Assembly: GCA_030522415.1 (NCBI GenBank)
Contig: CM060108.1
Location: forward strand, 35,584,756 to 35,648,755
From: Channallabes apus
Taxonomy: Eukaryota; Chordata; Actinopteri; Siluriformes; Clariidae
DNA: 64,000 nt
Direction of reading: 5' to 3'
The notes under the pieces are model-generated. The model made no database searches. It saw nothing but the letters and a program-made list of their open reading frames with translations, and was not told the origin of the DNA. This document shows, piece by piece, positions 11,749-26,400 of the stretch (position 1 is its first letter; every line of letters begins with the position of its first letter). A program made the translations under genes and the position numbers.

Positions 11749-14700
11749 TAAAAAGGGTAAAGAGTGAGGAAAAGGGAAAAGTAGGAAAAACAGAGTGTGT
11801 GTGGGGGGGGGGGGGGGGGGAAGACTGAAAATTAGAGCAAGGAAAGGGTGAAAACAAAAAGAAATAAATAAAAGTTGAAGCAGAAAAGGAAGCTTTGGCT
11901 TGGCTACATCACTTTCCGGGCCAGAAGCCTGAAATGAGGAGTTTTAACATGAACCACGTAGGTATGAAGAGATCCCAGTCGTTCGAGAAACACTGTTTAA
12001 ACACTTCAGTACATGCTTGTCTGGGCTGAGTCACATTTTATGAAGCTGCGTACACTGATGATTATAATTTATTTTTTTATTTTTTTACATCAGAGAGATT
12101 CTCTCTTTAAAAGACATCACTTCCTCCTCATTCAAGCTGTGTACAAAAGGTTATAAAGTGAGCTCATGCAAATTCAAACGCTTTATTTAGCTGCACATCA
12201 AGCATGTCCTAAACTCATCTGTTAAACTGACTTGACCAGATACGAGGTCTACTGAGCAGAACTGAGCAGGACTTATAATGGAATTAAATTTAACCCTGTG
12301 TGACTTCAATAAGACCTTAAGACATTAACGATCCGATACATTATATTTTTAACATTCTACTTATACATGTGATTCAGCTGAAACATCTCTCTGATAAAAG
12401 TGTTTTGTCTCCCTGATCTTTCATTCGTCCTCCAAACAGACTACTTCAGGCTCCTTGTATGTAAATGAGCGGCAGCTGAGCCACGCCCTCCAGAAAACAG
12501 CAGAGCTGAGCAACCTCACAACAGGGGAAAATCTAATTGGCTTGTTTTAAGCCTGGGGAGTACAGAAATGGAAAACAGACAAAAAGCAGGGACTGTTTTT
12601 TTTTTTTTTTTTAACCTCTTGTGTTTAATGCACACACACAACCACACCCACACTGGAAATCCACCTGAAAGACTTAACATGACTAAAAAGTGAATTTTGC
12701 ATAAGAGGCCCCCTCCTATTAAAGTCAGTGTCCTTTCCTTACATCCACAGGTGGGGTGTTTATCTCCCCCTCTAGTGTCGCTGGGTTATATCAAGTGCCC
12801 ACAGCCGGCACGTGTCACTCTCCCATTTAGAAGAAGTGTAAGGCAGACACAAAAAAATGAACCAGAAATGTTGACATTTGCTATTCAGAACAGGGGCCGG
12901 ATAAACCTGTTAAAGAGAAGCGCGTCACCCGGCTCCATTAAAGCACGACAAAGCAGAGAGGTTAGCTGAGCAGAGGGTTAAAGCGTTTGTTTAGCTTGCT
13001 GACTGATACGGCAGTGGATTAGCTGCTTAAATAAGATCCTTTTGCGAGGATTTTACCAGCTGCTGGCTTCACATCGTTATTGGCACCTTGAGCCCCAAAC
13101 ACTGCGTCAAAATCTACATTCATGGCGGAAATACGAGCAGCCTGCTGGGGAGTGCCGCCCTCCATACCTAAGGACAAAAACAAATAATGAATTTTTTTTT
13201 TTTTTTTATAAAAAAAAAGAAAAATGACAAGCATACGCTCAACCTTAGTCCAGGCTCAAAGGTTTCATCCTGATTTTCTGCACAGGTAGATGACGCGTAC
13301 AACAAGAAATCACATTTCACTGTGTTAATCGTGTGCTCGGATCAGCACCTGGCACAGCTTCATTCACACCCGAGTGCTGAGATACACAGGACTCGTACTG
13401 ACGCTTCCAAATGAAATTCACACACTCGCATGACGTTTAATTTAACACACCGGTTTCTTGTGTTCGAGAGCTTCACCACGAGATGTCATGTGACAAACTA
13501 CAGCAGGTCTGAACATCAACCAATTCATATATTTTACTATAATGACATCATCTCTTGCATCTTCTACAACACTGCCATTCAAGTCTAGAACTGATTGGTC
13601 AGAAACGCTGAATAATCTGGTATAACACTATCACCATGATGCTGACTGCAAGACCGGACACGGTCAGGGTTTATGTTAATGTGCTTGCTCCAAAATGTTC
13701 TCATTTAATCAAGAAACACTTGGAACTGTTGCTATGGTGATGGTTTATGGCTATGGTAATGAAAGAAGAGCTGCTTCTAGCTGCTATAGTGTAAGTGTTA
13801 AAAGTGACTAACTTGTTAGATGGACTTTGGGAAAACACTCTTATCCTATTAATCCACGTTAAAGTTTATTTAAATTTTGTTAAAAATTAAGGCTGGAAAT
13901 TTTTTTTCTCAATATAATTTATAATTTTTTTAGGTTAAACCAAATGACTAGGAAACAGTTGGCACTTTCTTATCGTTAGTGACTCTTCTGTACGGTGCTA
14001 GAATAGGATACAGTCTCGACAGCAGGTCTTCCTCGATCGAAATGGTCGAGCAGACGGGACTGAACATAGCGCAAACCTTCAGACTGTCCTCCACCTGAAC
14101 AATGTTGCCGTTTAAAACATTTTTATTATTATTTTTTTTTAAAGGTACAACCATTCAGCACTGGTCACTACTTGCTCCATTTAGATCAGTACAAGAGGGA
14201 CTAATTTATTGCGTCACCAGATGATCCGAGTAAACAAATAAGCGGGAAATGGGTGAGTGAAAATATCGATAGCATTATGATTACAACCATCTCTTTCCAT
14301 CACTTACATTTAGGCATTTGGCAGACGCTCTTATCCAGAGCGACTTACATTTTTATCTCATTACACATCTGAGCAGTTGAGGGTTAAGGGCCTTTGCTCA
14401 AGGGCCCAACAGTGGCAACTTGGTGGTTGTGGGGTTTGAACCCGAGATCTTCCGGACCGTAGTCCAGCGCCTTAACCACTGAGCTACCTCTGGCCCATCA
14501 CGACTATCAAATACACGTCACGATGTAATGCCGATCACATGGATATTATTTCAAGTGGGAATCCTGAAACTCTCGAGTTTAAAACCGGATGACATCACAG
14601 CCAAGCGTGTCCCGAAGTCGAACGGTAAGATGAGACACTTTACGAGATCACTCAAAATGAGGCACTATTGTACATGCGCGTGTGTGTGAGGTTGTGTATG

Positions 14701-15052
14701 TAGAAGGCGACAGACAGCACTTTTCAGCTGTTCTGTGAAGTACCATAAGCAACAGGTTTTTTTTTTTTAAAACCAGAGAGTGATATGGAGGAGTCTTACC
14801 TCCCCAGGCACTGCTGGCTATGGATGGAGTGCTCTGCACGGCAGGGATGAAAGTTGGCTGGAGGTCGAACAGGTCGCTGGTGAGGTTTGGCACACTGTAG
14901 ATGAGACGCAGAGCCAAGACGGTCATCTTAGAGGCATTACAATACAGTCTACAACCGTCAAAGGAATGATGAGAAACGTCTGTAGAGACTACTGTAGACA
15001 GGACTATGGAGCTATTCCACTAGAGAGTAAGAGTGTGTGTATGAGTGTGTTC

Positions 15053-15084
<32 letters not shown>

Positions 15085-18000
15085 ACACCTGTTGGTGACA
15101 GGGGCAGTGCTGTGGTTGGAGAACAGGTCCATCGGTGCACTGTGGTGGTTGGCACTGCTTGCGGACGGAGCACCCGGCGACGCTGAGGGACTGTGCATGC
15201 CAATCTCTTTCAGGCGCTGATCCTAAACACACACAAACTTTTTGTCACCTTACTTTTATAATGATGAAATATCTTTTTCAACAAAAAAAAGAATAAAGGC
15301 GAAAGGCTTAAAGACGTGTCTGACAGCCTGCGGCGTGCTGCTGACAGCCTGAGAGAAACAATCTAAATATACAGTAAACTCCACTGCACTGTTCACCCTC
15401 GGATGAGAAAGTCAGCAGAAAAGCAGCAGCATGCACGGCTGATAGCAGGCTGTGAAGGATTGCAGTTTAAACATGTTTAATAAAGGAATGCTTCAGCACA
15501 TGTGTCCGATACGTACACAGATCCTAACAGATTTCATCAACGACACTAAAGACCTTCACAACAAGAGATTTTTCATTTAATGGTTTAATACTCGGCAATT
15601 CATACACACTCCTGAAATAGTTTACTGTTTAAAAAAAATTTATGTAAAAATCAGTTCTAGAATTTAATAGAATGCTGTAAACGTTTGCATCTACACGGCA
15701 AAGACGTATTGCCCTCTCCTTACTTCATGGATCAATTCAAAATCCTGACCGAGTCCAACTTTTCTGAGACAAACAAAATAAATCAAAATGTGCAAATGGC
15801 TGTAAGTTGTCGGGGACAAGCTGATCAATTAAGCCTGAAGGAACCAGTCAAGCCCACACAGACAGGCATAAACTTGGGCAATCAAAATGCAAAAACGATC
15901 CCACAGCTCTTATAAATGATTGCGCTGAAAACCTCACCTCAAAGTCAGACACACACACATAACTCAGTGTACTGCTAAAATGCATCAGAACCAAACCCTG
16001 TGTAGCTTTGAAGTTCATACACAGACTACAGATAAACCAGGCATTAAGCAAACCAGGCAACTGCCTTTATTTATCTCACAACATACTGTATAGTGTTTTA
16101 CATTTAGGGACCTACTGTTTTATTCATCAAGTTGTTTATAGACCCTCACACACATCCACTAGCATGTTCTATATGTATAAAAGTGTAGGATCCATTTATT
16201 TATTAATTATAAACACGATCATCAGCAGTATTTGGAGTAGAGGGTGAAGATGGTGTGCCAGTGAAAACTACCGCAAGAGAATATAAAATCTAAAACATGC
16301 TGAATAGAAACGACAGCATTCGGGACTTTCGAGTTCTGTAACGTGCAAGTGGTGCAGTGGGCAGTAAGACGTCGTATGTTACCCTGCAATAACAGAACAC
16401 CTTTAGTGATCAAACCAGGGCATTTTTCCATTAAAAGGAAAAGACCATTAAAGGAGGAGTTCTTGGGAGGCCGGCGTTTCAGACATAAAGCAGACAGTCT
16501 GATAATGGTTCTCGTTTACTGAGACAACTTTCTACCTCGACGGTATCCAAGCACTGAGATTAGTACATTAGTGCGGCACGGGATTAAATAGAGAATTAAA
16601 GAGTGCGCTTTTACACACGTTATGTTTTTTTTATTCTGCATAATCAAAAGTCCCGGTTTTGACCTGAACTAGCATTCCACTGCTGTAATGTAACTTGGGA
16701 CAATAAATATCGACACAGCGAACACCACGAAACTGGACAGCGAACTTCGCATCATAGATGACGTCAGTGCGCACACAGTGTCTGAAGAAGATGTAAGGAA
16801 GTGCTTCAGACAGGTGAACACACGCAAAGCCGCTGGTCCTGACGGAATCCCCGGCCGTGTCTTTAAATCATGCGCGGCTCAGCTGGCTGGAGTGTTCATG
16901 AACATCTTCAACCTCTCCCTCTCTCTGTCTGTAGTTCCAGCCTGCTTCAAAACGGCCACCATAGTCCCTGTACCCAAATCTTCCACCATCACATCCCTGA
17001 ACGACTGGCGACCAGTAGCCCTGACCCCCATCGTGAGCAAATGCTTGGAGAGACTGGTCAGGAACTTCATCTGCTCTGCGCTGCCGGACTCGTTGGACCC
17101 TCTACAATTCGCATACCGCCACAACAGGTCCACTGATGACGCCATAGCCCTGACTCTACATACTGCCCTCACCCACCTGGAGAAGAAGGATACGTATGTG
17201 AGAATGCTGCTTGTAGACTATAGCTCCGCATTCAACACCATTGTTCCCTCGAAGCTGGACAGGAAACTACAAGATCTAGGATTGAGCAGCTCTCTCTGCA
17301 GCTGGATTCTCAACTTTCTGTCCGACAGACGCCAGATGGTCAGACTGGGCAGTATCACCTCATCCTCTGTCACAATGAACACTGGTGCTCCACAGGGGTG
17401 TGTACTGAGCCCTCTACTGTACTCACTCTACACATATGACTGCATGGCCACTAGCAGCTCCAACATCGTTGTGAAGTTTGCGGACGACACAACAGTGGTG
17501 GGTCTTATCACCAACGGCGATGAGACGGCATACAGGGAGGAGGTCAGTGCCCTGACACATTGGTGCCAGGAGAATCACCTCTCCCTCAATGTCGGAAAGA
17601 CCAAAGAGCTGATGGTGGACTTCCGGAGGTGTAGAGTTGCACATTCCCCCATTATCATCAACGGCGCTGCTGTGGAGAGAGTGAGCAGCTTCCGCTGCCT
17701 GGGTGTTCACATTGCAGAGGATCTCACTTGGTCAGTTCACATTAACAAAACAGTGAAGAAGGCGCAGCAGCGACTCTTCTTTCTCAGAAGACTGAAGAGA
17801 TTTGGCATGAGCCCCCGCATCCTCAGGACCTTCTACCGCTGTGCCATCGAGAGCATCCTCACTGGATCAATCACAACCTGGTACGGCAACAGCACCGCCT
17901 ACAACCGCAAAGCTCTGCAGAGAGTGGTGCGGTGTTCCGAGAGGATAATTGGAGGTGAGCTTCCCTCCCTCCAGGACATCTACAGGAAGCGGTGCCTGAG

Positions 18001-18398
18001 GAAAGCGAGGAGGATCATCAAAGACTCCAGTCACCCCAGCAACAACATATTTAAACTGCTCCCGTCAGGCAGGAGGTATGGCAGTATCCGGTCCCGAACC
18101 AGCAGGCTGAGGGACAGCTTCTATCATCAGGCCATCAGACTGCTGAACACTGACCAATAGGTCTTCATAGACACTACACGGTCACTTTACACTGTCACTT
18201 TATAGTCACTAAGCCACTTTCCACTCCATACTGCACATAATTGCCTTTTTGCACAACATTCATTGCGGACATTCTTATACATTATACACAAGTAGACATA
18301 CTCTCACAAACGTGTGTGTATGTGTATATACATGTATGCATATATGTGTATATGTAGATGTATGTATGTATATATAGATATATGTAGATGTAAATACA

Positions 18399-18451
<53 letters not shown>

Positions 18452-21400
18452 GTATACTTGCATTCACAATTTTTACAATTTTTTTTTTTTTATTTATATT
18501 ATTTTAGTTTATACTATTCTTATACTGTACTATTGATATGCATACGTATTTATTCTTATAATTGTACACCACTATTGCTTGTGTAGCTTGCACATAAGAA
18601 TTTCACTCACGTGTACTGTACCAGTGTACCAGTAACGTGACGTGACAATAAAAGTGATTTGATTTGATTTGATTTGATATGCTATGTACCACTTTACGTG
18701 GTATGGTCATCATCTTCAATTCACCTCATTACTGATAAGAAGTCTAGCCTAGAGAGAAAACTAGCCCAGTTAGACGCCTCCTATCAGCACATAAAGAGCT
18801 CGAGTTAAGTGTGAAAGCCGCCTAAATAATTAGTATAAGCTTGGCATAAACTACTGCAATAACGACATGCATGTAAATAAACGTTGATCCCGAAGGTGAT
18901 CAGTATAACTCGTTTCAAGATCAGAGCTTCTCTGAACGTTCGCCCAGCTCCAGGTTAGTATACTGAGCCTCTAAATCCAGCTTATCTAAATGCAGAGCGC
19001 ATTCCAGGACACGTTCCGGGTGTCCCGAGGCTACGGTGTGTGCGTGTGTGTTCCATATGGGATGAAAAAGTCTCCCGACAAAGGAGTTTGGCTAACCTCA
19101 CGCTCCTGTCATCGCCCCGGGGCTAATCATTGACGTGACTGGGACGTGCAGAGTAAACAAATGCGTTTTCCGCGCGGTTCTACCTGAGCGAAGGACACCG
19201 TGTTCCTTGAGTGGCTCTGTTCTTACACCGTCAAAAAACACCAAAGGATTTAGGCTGAGCTTTCTCTTATCCCTCACTGATCTGTAAGCATGTTTGTCAT
19301 TTGGCTTATCAGAATGAGAAGTTTCAAGACTGGGGTTTAAAAAAAAAAAAAAAAAAAAAAAATTGTATGTGTATGTATATATATATATATATATATATAA
19401 TAAAATATAATAATAAATTTTTTTTTTTTTATTTAAAAATCAAGTCTTATCTTCTAGTCGGAGATCAGGTGTTTGGGGAGACTTTGGGGAAGGGGGGGAC
19501 GACAAAAACAAGACTGTGGTTGATTTGAGCTACACTGCATATATATTTATCTCAGTGTAAAGTTCCCATGTCACTCAGACTGAAGGAAAGCCCTAAATGA
19601 TTATTACATATAACGTGAATACAAACAGTGTGAACATAAACAGTGATTGAACAGAGACCTGCTGGGAACGTTACCACATAATGTCCTGTATCTTTATCAC
19701 ATGTGCAGAAAACCTTGCCCACGCACCGTAGGAACTGGCAAAAATGGAAAAAAAAAATTCTATTGAGCATAAATGACGGACATTTCTCGATCAGACATGT
19801 TGAATCTCCTATTACAGCTTGAGCAGAAAGAAGCATGAGGAGGCTAGACAAAGAGAAATGATTGTAGAACGGTCCGTGTACCAGGACTGACCGTAAGCTA
19901 CACTGCTTTTGCTCGCTAGTTATTGTATTCTTGCTCGCTTAAACAGGTTTGAGTTCTAATCAGATAAGGAAGGGCAAAATTGAACCAGAAATTACTTATA
20001 TCAATTATGTTTATAGGGTGTATAGTCTGTATAATAGGCATAAAACCTAATTTAAAAGCAATCATTGATTTAGGGTTCTGTTCAAATTATTTCAATACCA
20101 AAAGAATTGACTGCCTGAAGCATTTGTCGTCTCCTCGAATCTTACTTCATCCTCACATCATAATGGCTGGGACACAATAAAACTATATTTATAGATTGTC
20201 CGTTCACTTATCATGCAGAAAATCTGAGTCTTGATAACACCACAGTTTTCCTCAGCCACAAATCCAAGAGAGCAAAACTGTGTGTGTGTTCTGAGAGAGT
20301 ACTGTACTCACTCTGCTACGTCTATCACAATCGCAGGTGAACGCATGTACAGTATGGGGGAGACTGCAGATGGTGCTTTCCTCTGTGTACGTGTGTATGA
20401 ATGGGTACTTCCACACCACCAGAATGAAGTTTTCCCGATTAGATCACACAGTATGATGTTACAGTATGATGTACATACATATTCATGTGACTTGAATGAA
20501 AATTGGGGCGGATAGAAATTCACGTGATATTAACTACATGCACTGAGAAACTTATTTTTTTCTCCGCTAAAGTAAACCAAAATTTGATCCACTGATTGAA
20601 ATGAATGAACTTGTACAAATAGGATGGGTTTCACCCAGATGGGACAAACAAAGATTTATCTATTTGTGAATGCGTGCTGTTTGAGGTCAGACGCGTCTAC
20701 TGTACTTTAAATGTGTCATTTTTTTGGTCAGATCAGGTTTGCATAAGAATTGAAAAATGTGGCAACAGTGTGAGCAAATGTTCTTTTTTTTTTTAAATGC
20801 ATGTGTTACTTTTCTCCTTATTTCAGGTGGTCGTTGTTCGGGGAAACAAACAGTGGGAAAAAAAATTGCAATACTGCTGTATTACTATACAATTATACCA
20901 CTGTTCGAGTATACAATAGTCACACTGACCTTAAAAATGTTAAAATAAAAAAAAAATAAAAAGTACCCGGGTAGTTCATTGCTTGGCAGGTTAGGCACAG
21001 AGCTCCCAAGATACTTCACTTAAATGCCACCTCTGAAGTTTCTTGCCTAGTCAGTGCCCCTCCACACGCACACTCCCAATCAATTCTTATAATAAGCCAT
21101 AAAAATCAATCAAAGTTTTCCCTGAAAGGTCACCAAGGACGAAAACTACTTGGAGCCCATGCTAGTCAGTTTCCATGACAGCTAATCCCTTAATAAATAT
21201 CTTATTATACCATGCATAGAACAGCAATTTATTTAAATAAATAAACAAACAAAAACACAAACAAAAAGCAAACCGAGGTGATTAACTCCGAGTCCACACC
21301 TTGAGAGACTGCAGCCTGGCCTGTTCCTCCTCCAGAGCCTGCTGTTTCTCCTTCTCATCCACACGAGTGAAGGACATGCCCGTGGTCGAGAGGGACGACA

Positions 21401-23361
21401 CAGCGCTGGACAGAGTGGTGGCTCTACAGACAGACAGACAAACACACACGTATATACAGCATTAGCATCTATGCGGAAGAGCAGTGATTTATTTAGATTT
21501 GATTACTATTGCAGTGTGAGCGCGTAGTCTCATCACAGCTAATCACAGCACTCCATAATCAGATTCGACTCCGTCGTGCTGTTAGATCCTTACGCTACCC
21601 AGGAAGGAATCTCCCGTTAAGCCTCTAGATTAATTCTGTTCCTGCTCACATTAGGATCCCGGGGGTGGGTGTTGAATAAAAGTCATTATCATGACACTGT
21701 TAAAATTCTCTATTCTGACAGACAAGAAAGTCACGGGTTTATACGAACTCCTTCTCGCACGCCGGCGTTTCTCTAGCGATGGCTAATAAACATGGACTTC
21801 GGCACAGCAGGAACTCTGTATAACCCAAGGTTATTAATGCATGAACTTATAAATAAGGAATCGCATGATTTACTGTAAATGCCGATATGGATAGTTTTAT
21901 CTAAAGCGACGACTGTTTAGTGTCTCCAGTAACAGAGCTTTTCTGAGACACAGAATAAGACGTGTAGTTTTGCACAGAATGAAAGTCTACAACACTAAGA
22001 AAAACGACCTTTAATCGCACTAGTCTTGGAATGAAATAAATATGCTGCTTTTATTACATCAATTTGACTGTGCGTTATTTAAACACTTTAAAACATTCTG
22101 TAAAACCTTTCTGAACCTGGTCGTGATGATCGTTTTACAATTACACATCATACTGAACATTCGTCTATGAAGTGCTGACCGCAGATTAGCTCGTGATGGA
22201 GAAACCTCCAGCTGGTGCGTCTGTCTGACGCCCGGTGCTGTGCCGTACCTGCTGTCTGCTGAGAACTCTTTAGTCTTCTTGCCCTCCAGAGAGGCCAGGT
22301 GCTGCTCCAAAGCCTCCAGCAGACTGCTGGGAGCCTGCAGAGACGCCAAGAGGGTCATGAGAGAAAGCCAGAATGAGTGTGGAGCAATACACAACAACTA
22401 GCATTTGTTTTAGTTTTTTCTTGTAATATTGCATGCCTATACAGATATCCCTCCACCGGTTCACTCAACCCACGAGTATAGAGAGAAAGAGAGAGAGACA
22501 GGAAAAAAAGAACAAGAGACAAATTGACATGGGTTCTCAGTATGTGCAGAAACAAATAATTAAAAATAGTTAAAATTCAACACATATGCACATAGGGCCA
22601 AAAGTATGCAGACACCTGACCATCACACCAACATGTGGTCCTTTTTCCAAAACCTTTGCAACAATGTTTAAAGCACACAGGTTGTTTAGTTGATCGGATG
22701 GTCGCCAGTTTGAACCGCAGATTCACTCAGAAGTTGTGCGGCTGAGCCTTCGTCTCAGTCAGGGGTGTTGTATAACGGCTGACCCCGCGCATTGAAAAAT
22801 ATATAAAGTTTATATATACAAAAATGAAAGAATCTTATTGTACAGTATATGAGACAGACAAATTTAAGATGTAATTTGCCTTCATTGGAATCAAGAGGCC
22901 CGAATGTGCTCCAGCATGACGATGCACAAATCGCCCTCCATGAAGGCATGATGTCAATAAAAAAATAAAAAAATAAAATAAAAAAAACTTGATTGTCCTG
23001 CACAGAGCCATGACTGGACTGACATGGATGAACTGGAACGTAGACTCCTCGCCTTAACATGAGTTTAACAAGCACACTAGGGCTGCAACTAACGATTATT
23101 TTGATAATCGATTAGTTGGTCGATTTCTTTTTCGATTAATCGATTAATCGGATAAAAAGTGACCGCTTTAATTAGCTGTTTTGCTTAACTATATAAAACC
23201 ATAAATCAGGGTATTATTTATGTATAAAAGTAAACTTTAAAAAATGCAATAGCCACATAGAGTATAATGATCTTTAATTTTGACATTTAAACCTTAGTTT
23301 ATGTAAATCAACATTCTTTTTTAACAATAATTGCAGATGGCAAGTTAACAGTGTTGATATG

Positions 23362-23432
<71 letters not shown>

Positions 23433-26400
23433 CATACATACATACATACACACACAAGTTTAAAAAATCCACTGACATATTCAGTTGTTAAGAATGACCT
23501 CAATTTTAAATTCTCTTAAATTAATTAAACTTAGTCAGAAGAATAATAGACTTCTAGATTATTATGATATTATTTTTAATGAAAGTGTCTCTTGCTACAT
23601 CCTTGTCACGGTTTATACATTATTTCGATCCTCTCAGGTATTTTATCCTTTTTTGTTGTTGTCTCAATAAATTAAAAAAATATATTTTTTATATATATAG
23701 ACCATTTTGCTATACTAGACATTCTCGTAATACGGCGACGTAGGGAGAGAAAAAAAAATGGCCGCTACTGGGTTCACTGTTGATTTTGCCCTTTTTCCGC
23801 ATTTCCCCTCTGTATAGTGTGTAGGATCATGGGATATATCCGGTCCTCCGAGGTGTAAACTGAACGTGAAGAAAACGAACTAGAAGTGTTTTCCTTGCGT
23901 TCGTTGGGATTTGAACACCAAGAAAAAGCTGCATGCGACGTTTTTTTTAAAACCCAGTATAACCGCGCAGGCGGACAAACGCACGTCATCAAAGCCCGTG
24001 TGAACTCTCTCACTGACTCCTTTTTTTTTTATTTTTAGTCCTGGCCAATTCCTCCCCATCGCTAGGGGCTCCCACATGTGTAGAAAACCCTCGGCGCTTC
24101 ATCCGCGCTCACCGGACACTACAACCGGCAGAAAACCGCTCGATTTTAACGCCCGATAAGAGGTGTTTAATGTAAATTGCTCCCATACCTTGGAGGACTT
24201 GGGGCGCCGCGCTTTTTCCTGCAGACGCTTCTGTAACCGCCATTGCGCGAGCGACTGTGTATCTGTGTGTGTATTTGTGCATCTTGTGGTCGCGCGCCTC
24301 AGTAACGTGAGCAGCCCAACTAATCGATAACGGCATTTGTTGACAACGAATTTCATTATCGATAATTATCGATTTTATCGATTAGTTGTTGCAGCCCTAA
24401 AGCACACTCTGAAATCTTAAGAAGGTTTATTATAACAGCAGGAGGAGAATAAATCTGGAACAGCACGTTCAACAAGCAAACACGGGTGCGATGCTCAGGT
24501 GTCCACAATCCTTTGGCATCATGCTACAGACCACTAGACACAGAATTAACAGCTGCAGCTGATCTGTTAATATGCATAATGTCACCCTTCCTCTCTCTGC
24601 GGATAAATAAATAACGCAGAAAACTCAAAACACAGCCTCGTAAAATGGACCAATTGACTTTTTTATTTAATTTTTTTTATGAAATAGAATTTTAATGAGT
24701 CACCCTATCAGGAGCCTGAGTTAAGGAGGATGATGCGATTGAGGTCAGAAAGTTAAGAATAACCAGCAGACATTTAGTCAAACTATTGTTCCATGTTAAT
24801 AAACACATCACTGTCCATTATCCTGGAATATGTAATACAGTTAGTACTGAACCCCTATACATGCATCATCAGTCCATCTGTCAAGATAGAGACAGTAAAA
24901 GAAAAAAGTTTGAGAGATGCACACACAAGTTTGGACTTGATCATCTAATTCATTGTTTGTGATAATTTTCTATATTCTAGACCAATACTGGAGATTTCAA
25001 CACTATAAACCAACACAAAGGGCATTAGGTAATTAAGTAACAACAACAGTCAGTCATGAAGACCATGATGAAGAGGAGACGTTCATGTAGAGGTACCAGC
25101 CTCAGATATCACCAATTAATCACCTCAGAGTGAAGGCGTTAGGAAGGCTTTACAGATCATAAGTATCAGAGACATGTCCGAAAATCAACTGTTTAAAGGT
25201 CGCTGCATATTGCAGCATTGTTTTACAGTGTAAGGAGAAATAAAAATCAGGAGCGACCATCGAATTATAAGGCGTGTCCAAACTTCTTACTGGTGTGCAT
25301 CCATATATACATACACATACATACTGTACATACATACATATTACACACACGCCTTCAGTACTGTGCAAGTCTTTGATCACAATAATTTTTCCCCATTTTT
25401 TGTTCTTTTTCCTAATGTAGTCCTGAGGAACAGTTCTCCAGGCTCCCTGAAAGACTTTTTTGTCTTTCATTTTTAGTCTAGTCTTCTTGGCCCCTCAACC
25501 CACACAGTGACCAATGAATCAATTAAGCATTAAAGCATCTAACTTAAGGTCTGAACCAGTGAGAAACAGGAGCAGATGATGACAGATGATCAGGCTGGTG
25601 ATTAGTTTACTGATGATGCTGAATTTATTTATTTTTATAATTCATAATTGATGACTTTTGCACAGTACTACTGTGTACAGGAAGGAAGAAAGAAAGGGAA
25701 AGAGAGAGATGAGGAAACATGCAGGACTGTGTGGTAAAGTGGTCATGTCAGCACAAAGTCTCCGCCCTCTGTTCTTGCAGCACGTACAGATTTGGGAGCA
25801 ACGCCACCACACGGTCACTTATTTTGAAAGACAGTCATATTCGCTTTATCATTGTTAACCGTGTAGTGCACCGTATTTGTCCTTTTATAAATTTTCTTCT
25901 ACAGTACGTGTCTCATGTATCCAGAGACAATATTTAGTGGAAAAAAAAAAAAAAAAAAAACACAATCCCCAAAACTCAACACTTCGTACTTTAATACTGA
26001 AACGCGCTGTACACAGCGCTGTACTGGTCCAGTTTGACAGTGTCAACGGTACCGAGGTCAGTGTCCTCATTGTCTCGCAGATGTGAGGAGAGCAGGCACT
26101 CTGTGCCAACTTTCATGGTCACATGACTAATGTATAAAGTGCACTTAAAGCCACTGAGAGAGCGAAACACTGTTTCTGAGCCAGCTGGTGCTGCTTTTCA
26201 ACACACACTCGACACACTCCCGGTGGGAGAATCGCTATCTCTGTATTTATGGACGCTTCCGTTACATCACAAGCTCAAAATTAAACTCATTAACTGGCAC
26301 GAGGAATCAAGTCGACTTCAGACTTCATGAGCAGAACTTTTGAACATTTCCTTCTAACAGCAGATCCTGCCATGTTTTATTCCTCACACATCAAAACGTA

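Larger units (their letters stand above)
16690..18677 (+). mobile_element. Rex1-like LINE insertion
   Basis: The reverse-transcriptase frame is followed by a 3' UTR with CACTTTACACTGTCACTTTA and an (AT)n tract, then GACGTGACAATAAAAGTG and a tandem GATTT tail (about 18652-18676). A short tandem 3' tail instead of poly-A is characteristic of CR1/Rex1-type LINEs. The exact 5' breakpoint is uncertain by some tens of bases. Confidence 0.85.

Noticed and set aside
14780..15220. 146-codon plus-strand frame
   Set aside because: It is the antisense shadow of picalm exons 11 and 12 and the intron between them.
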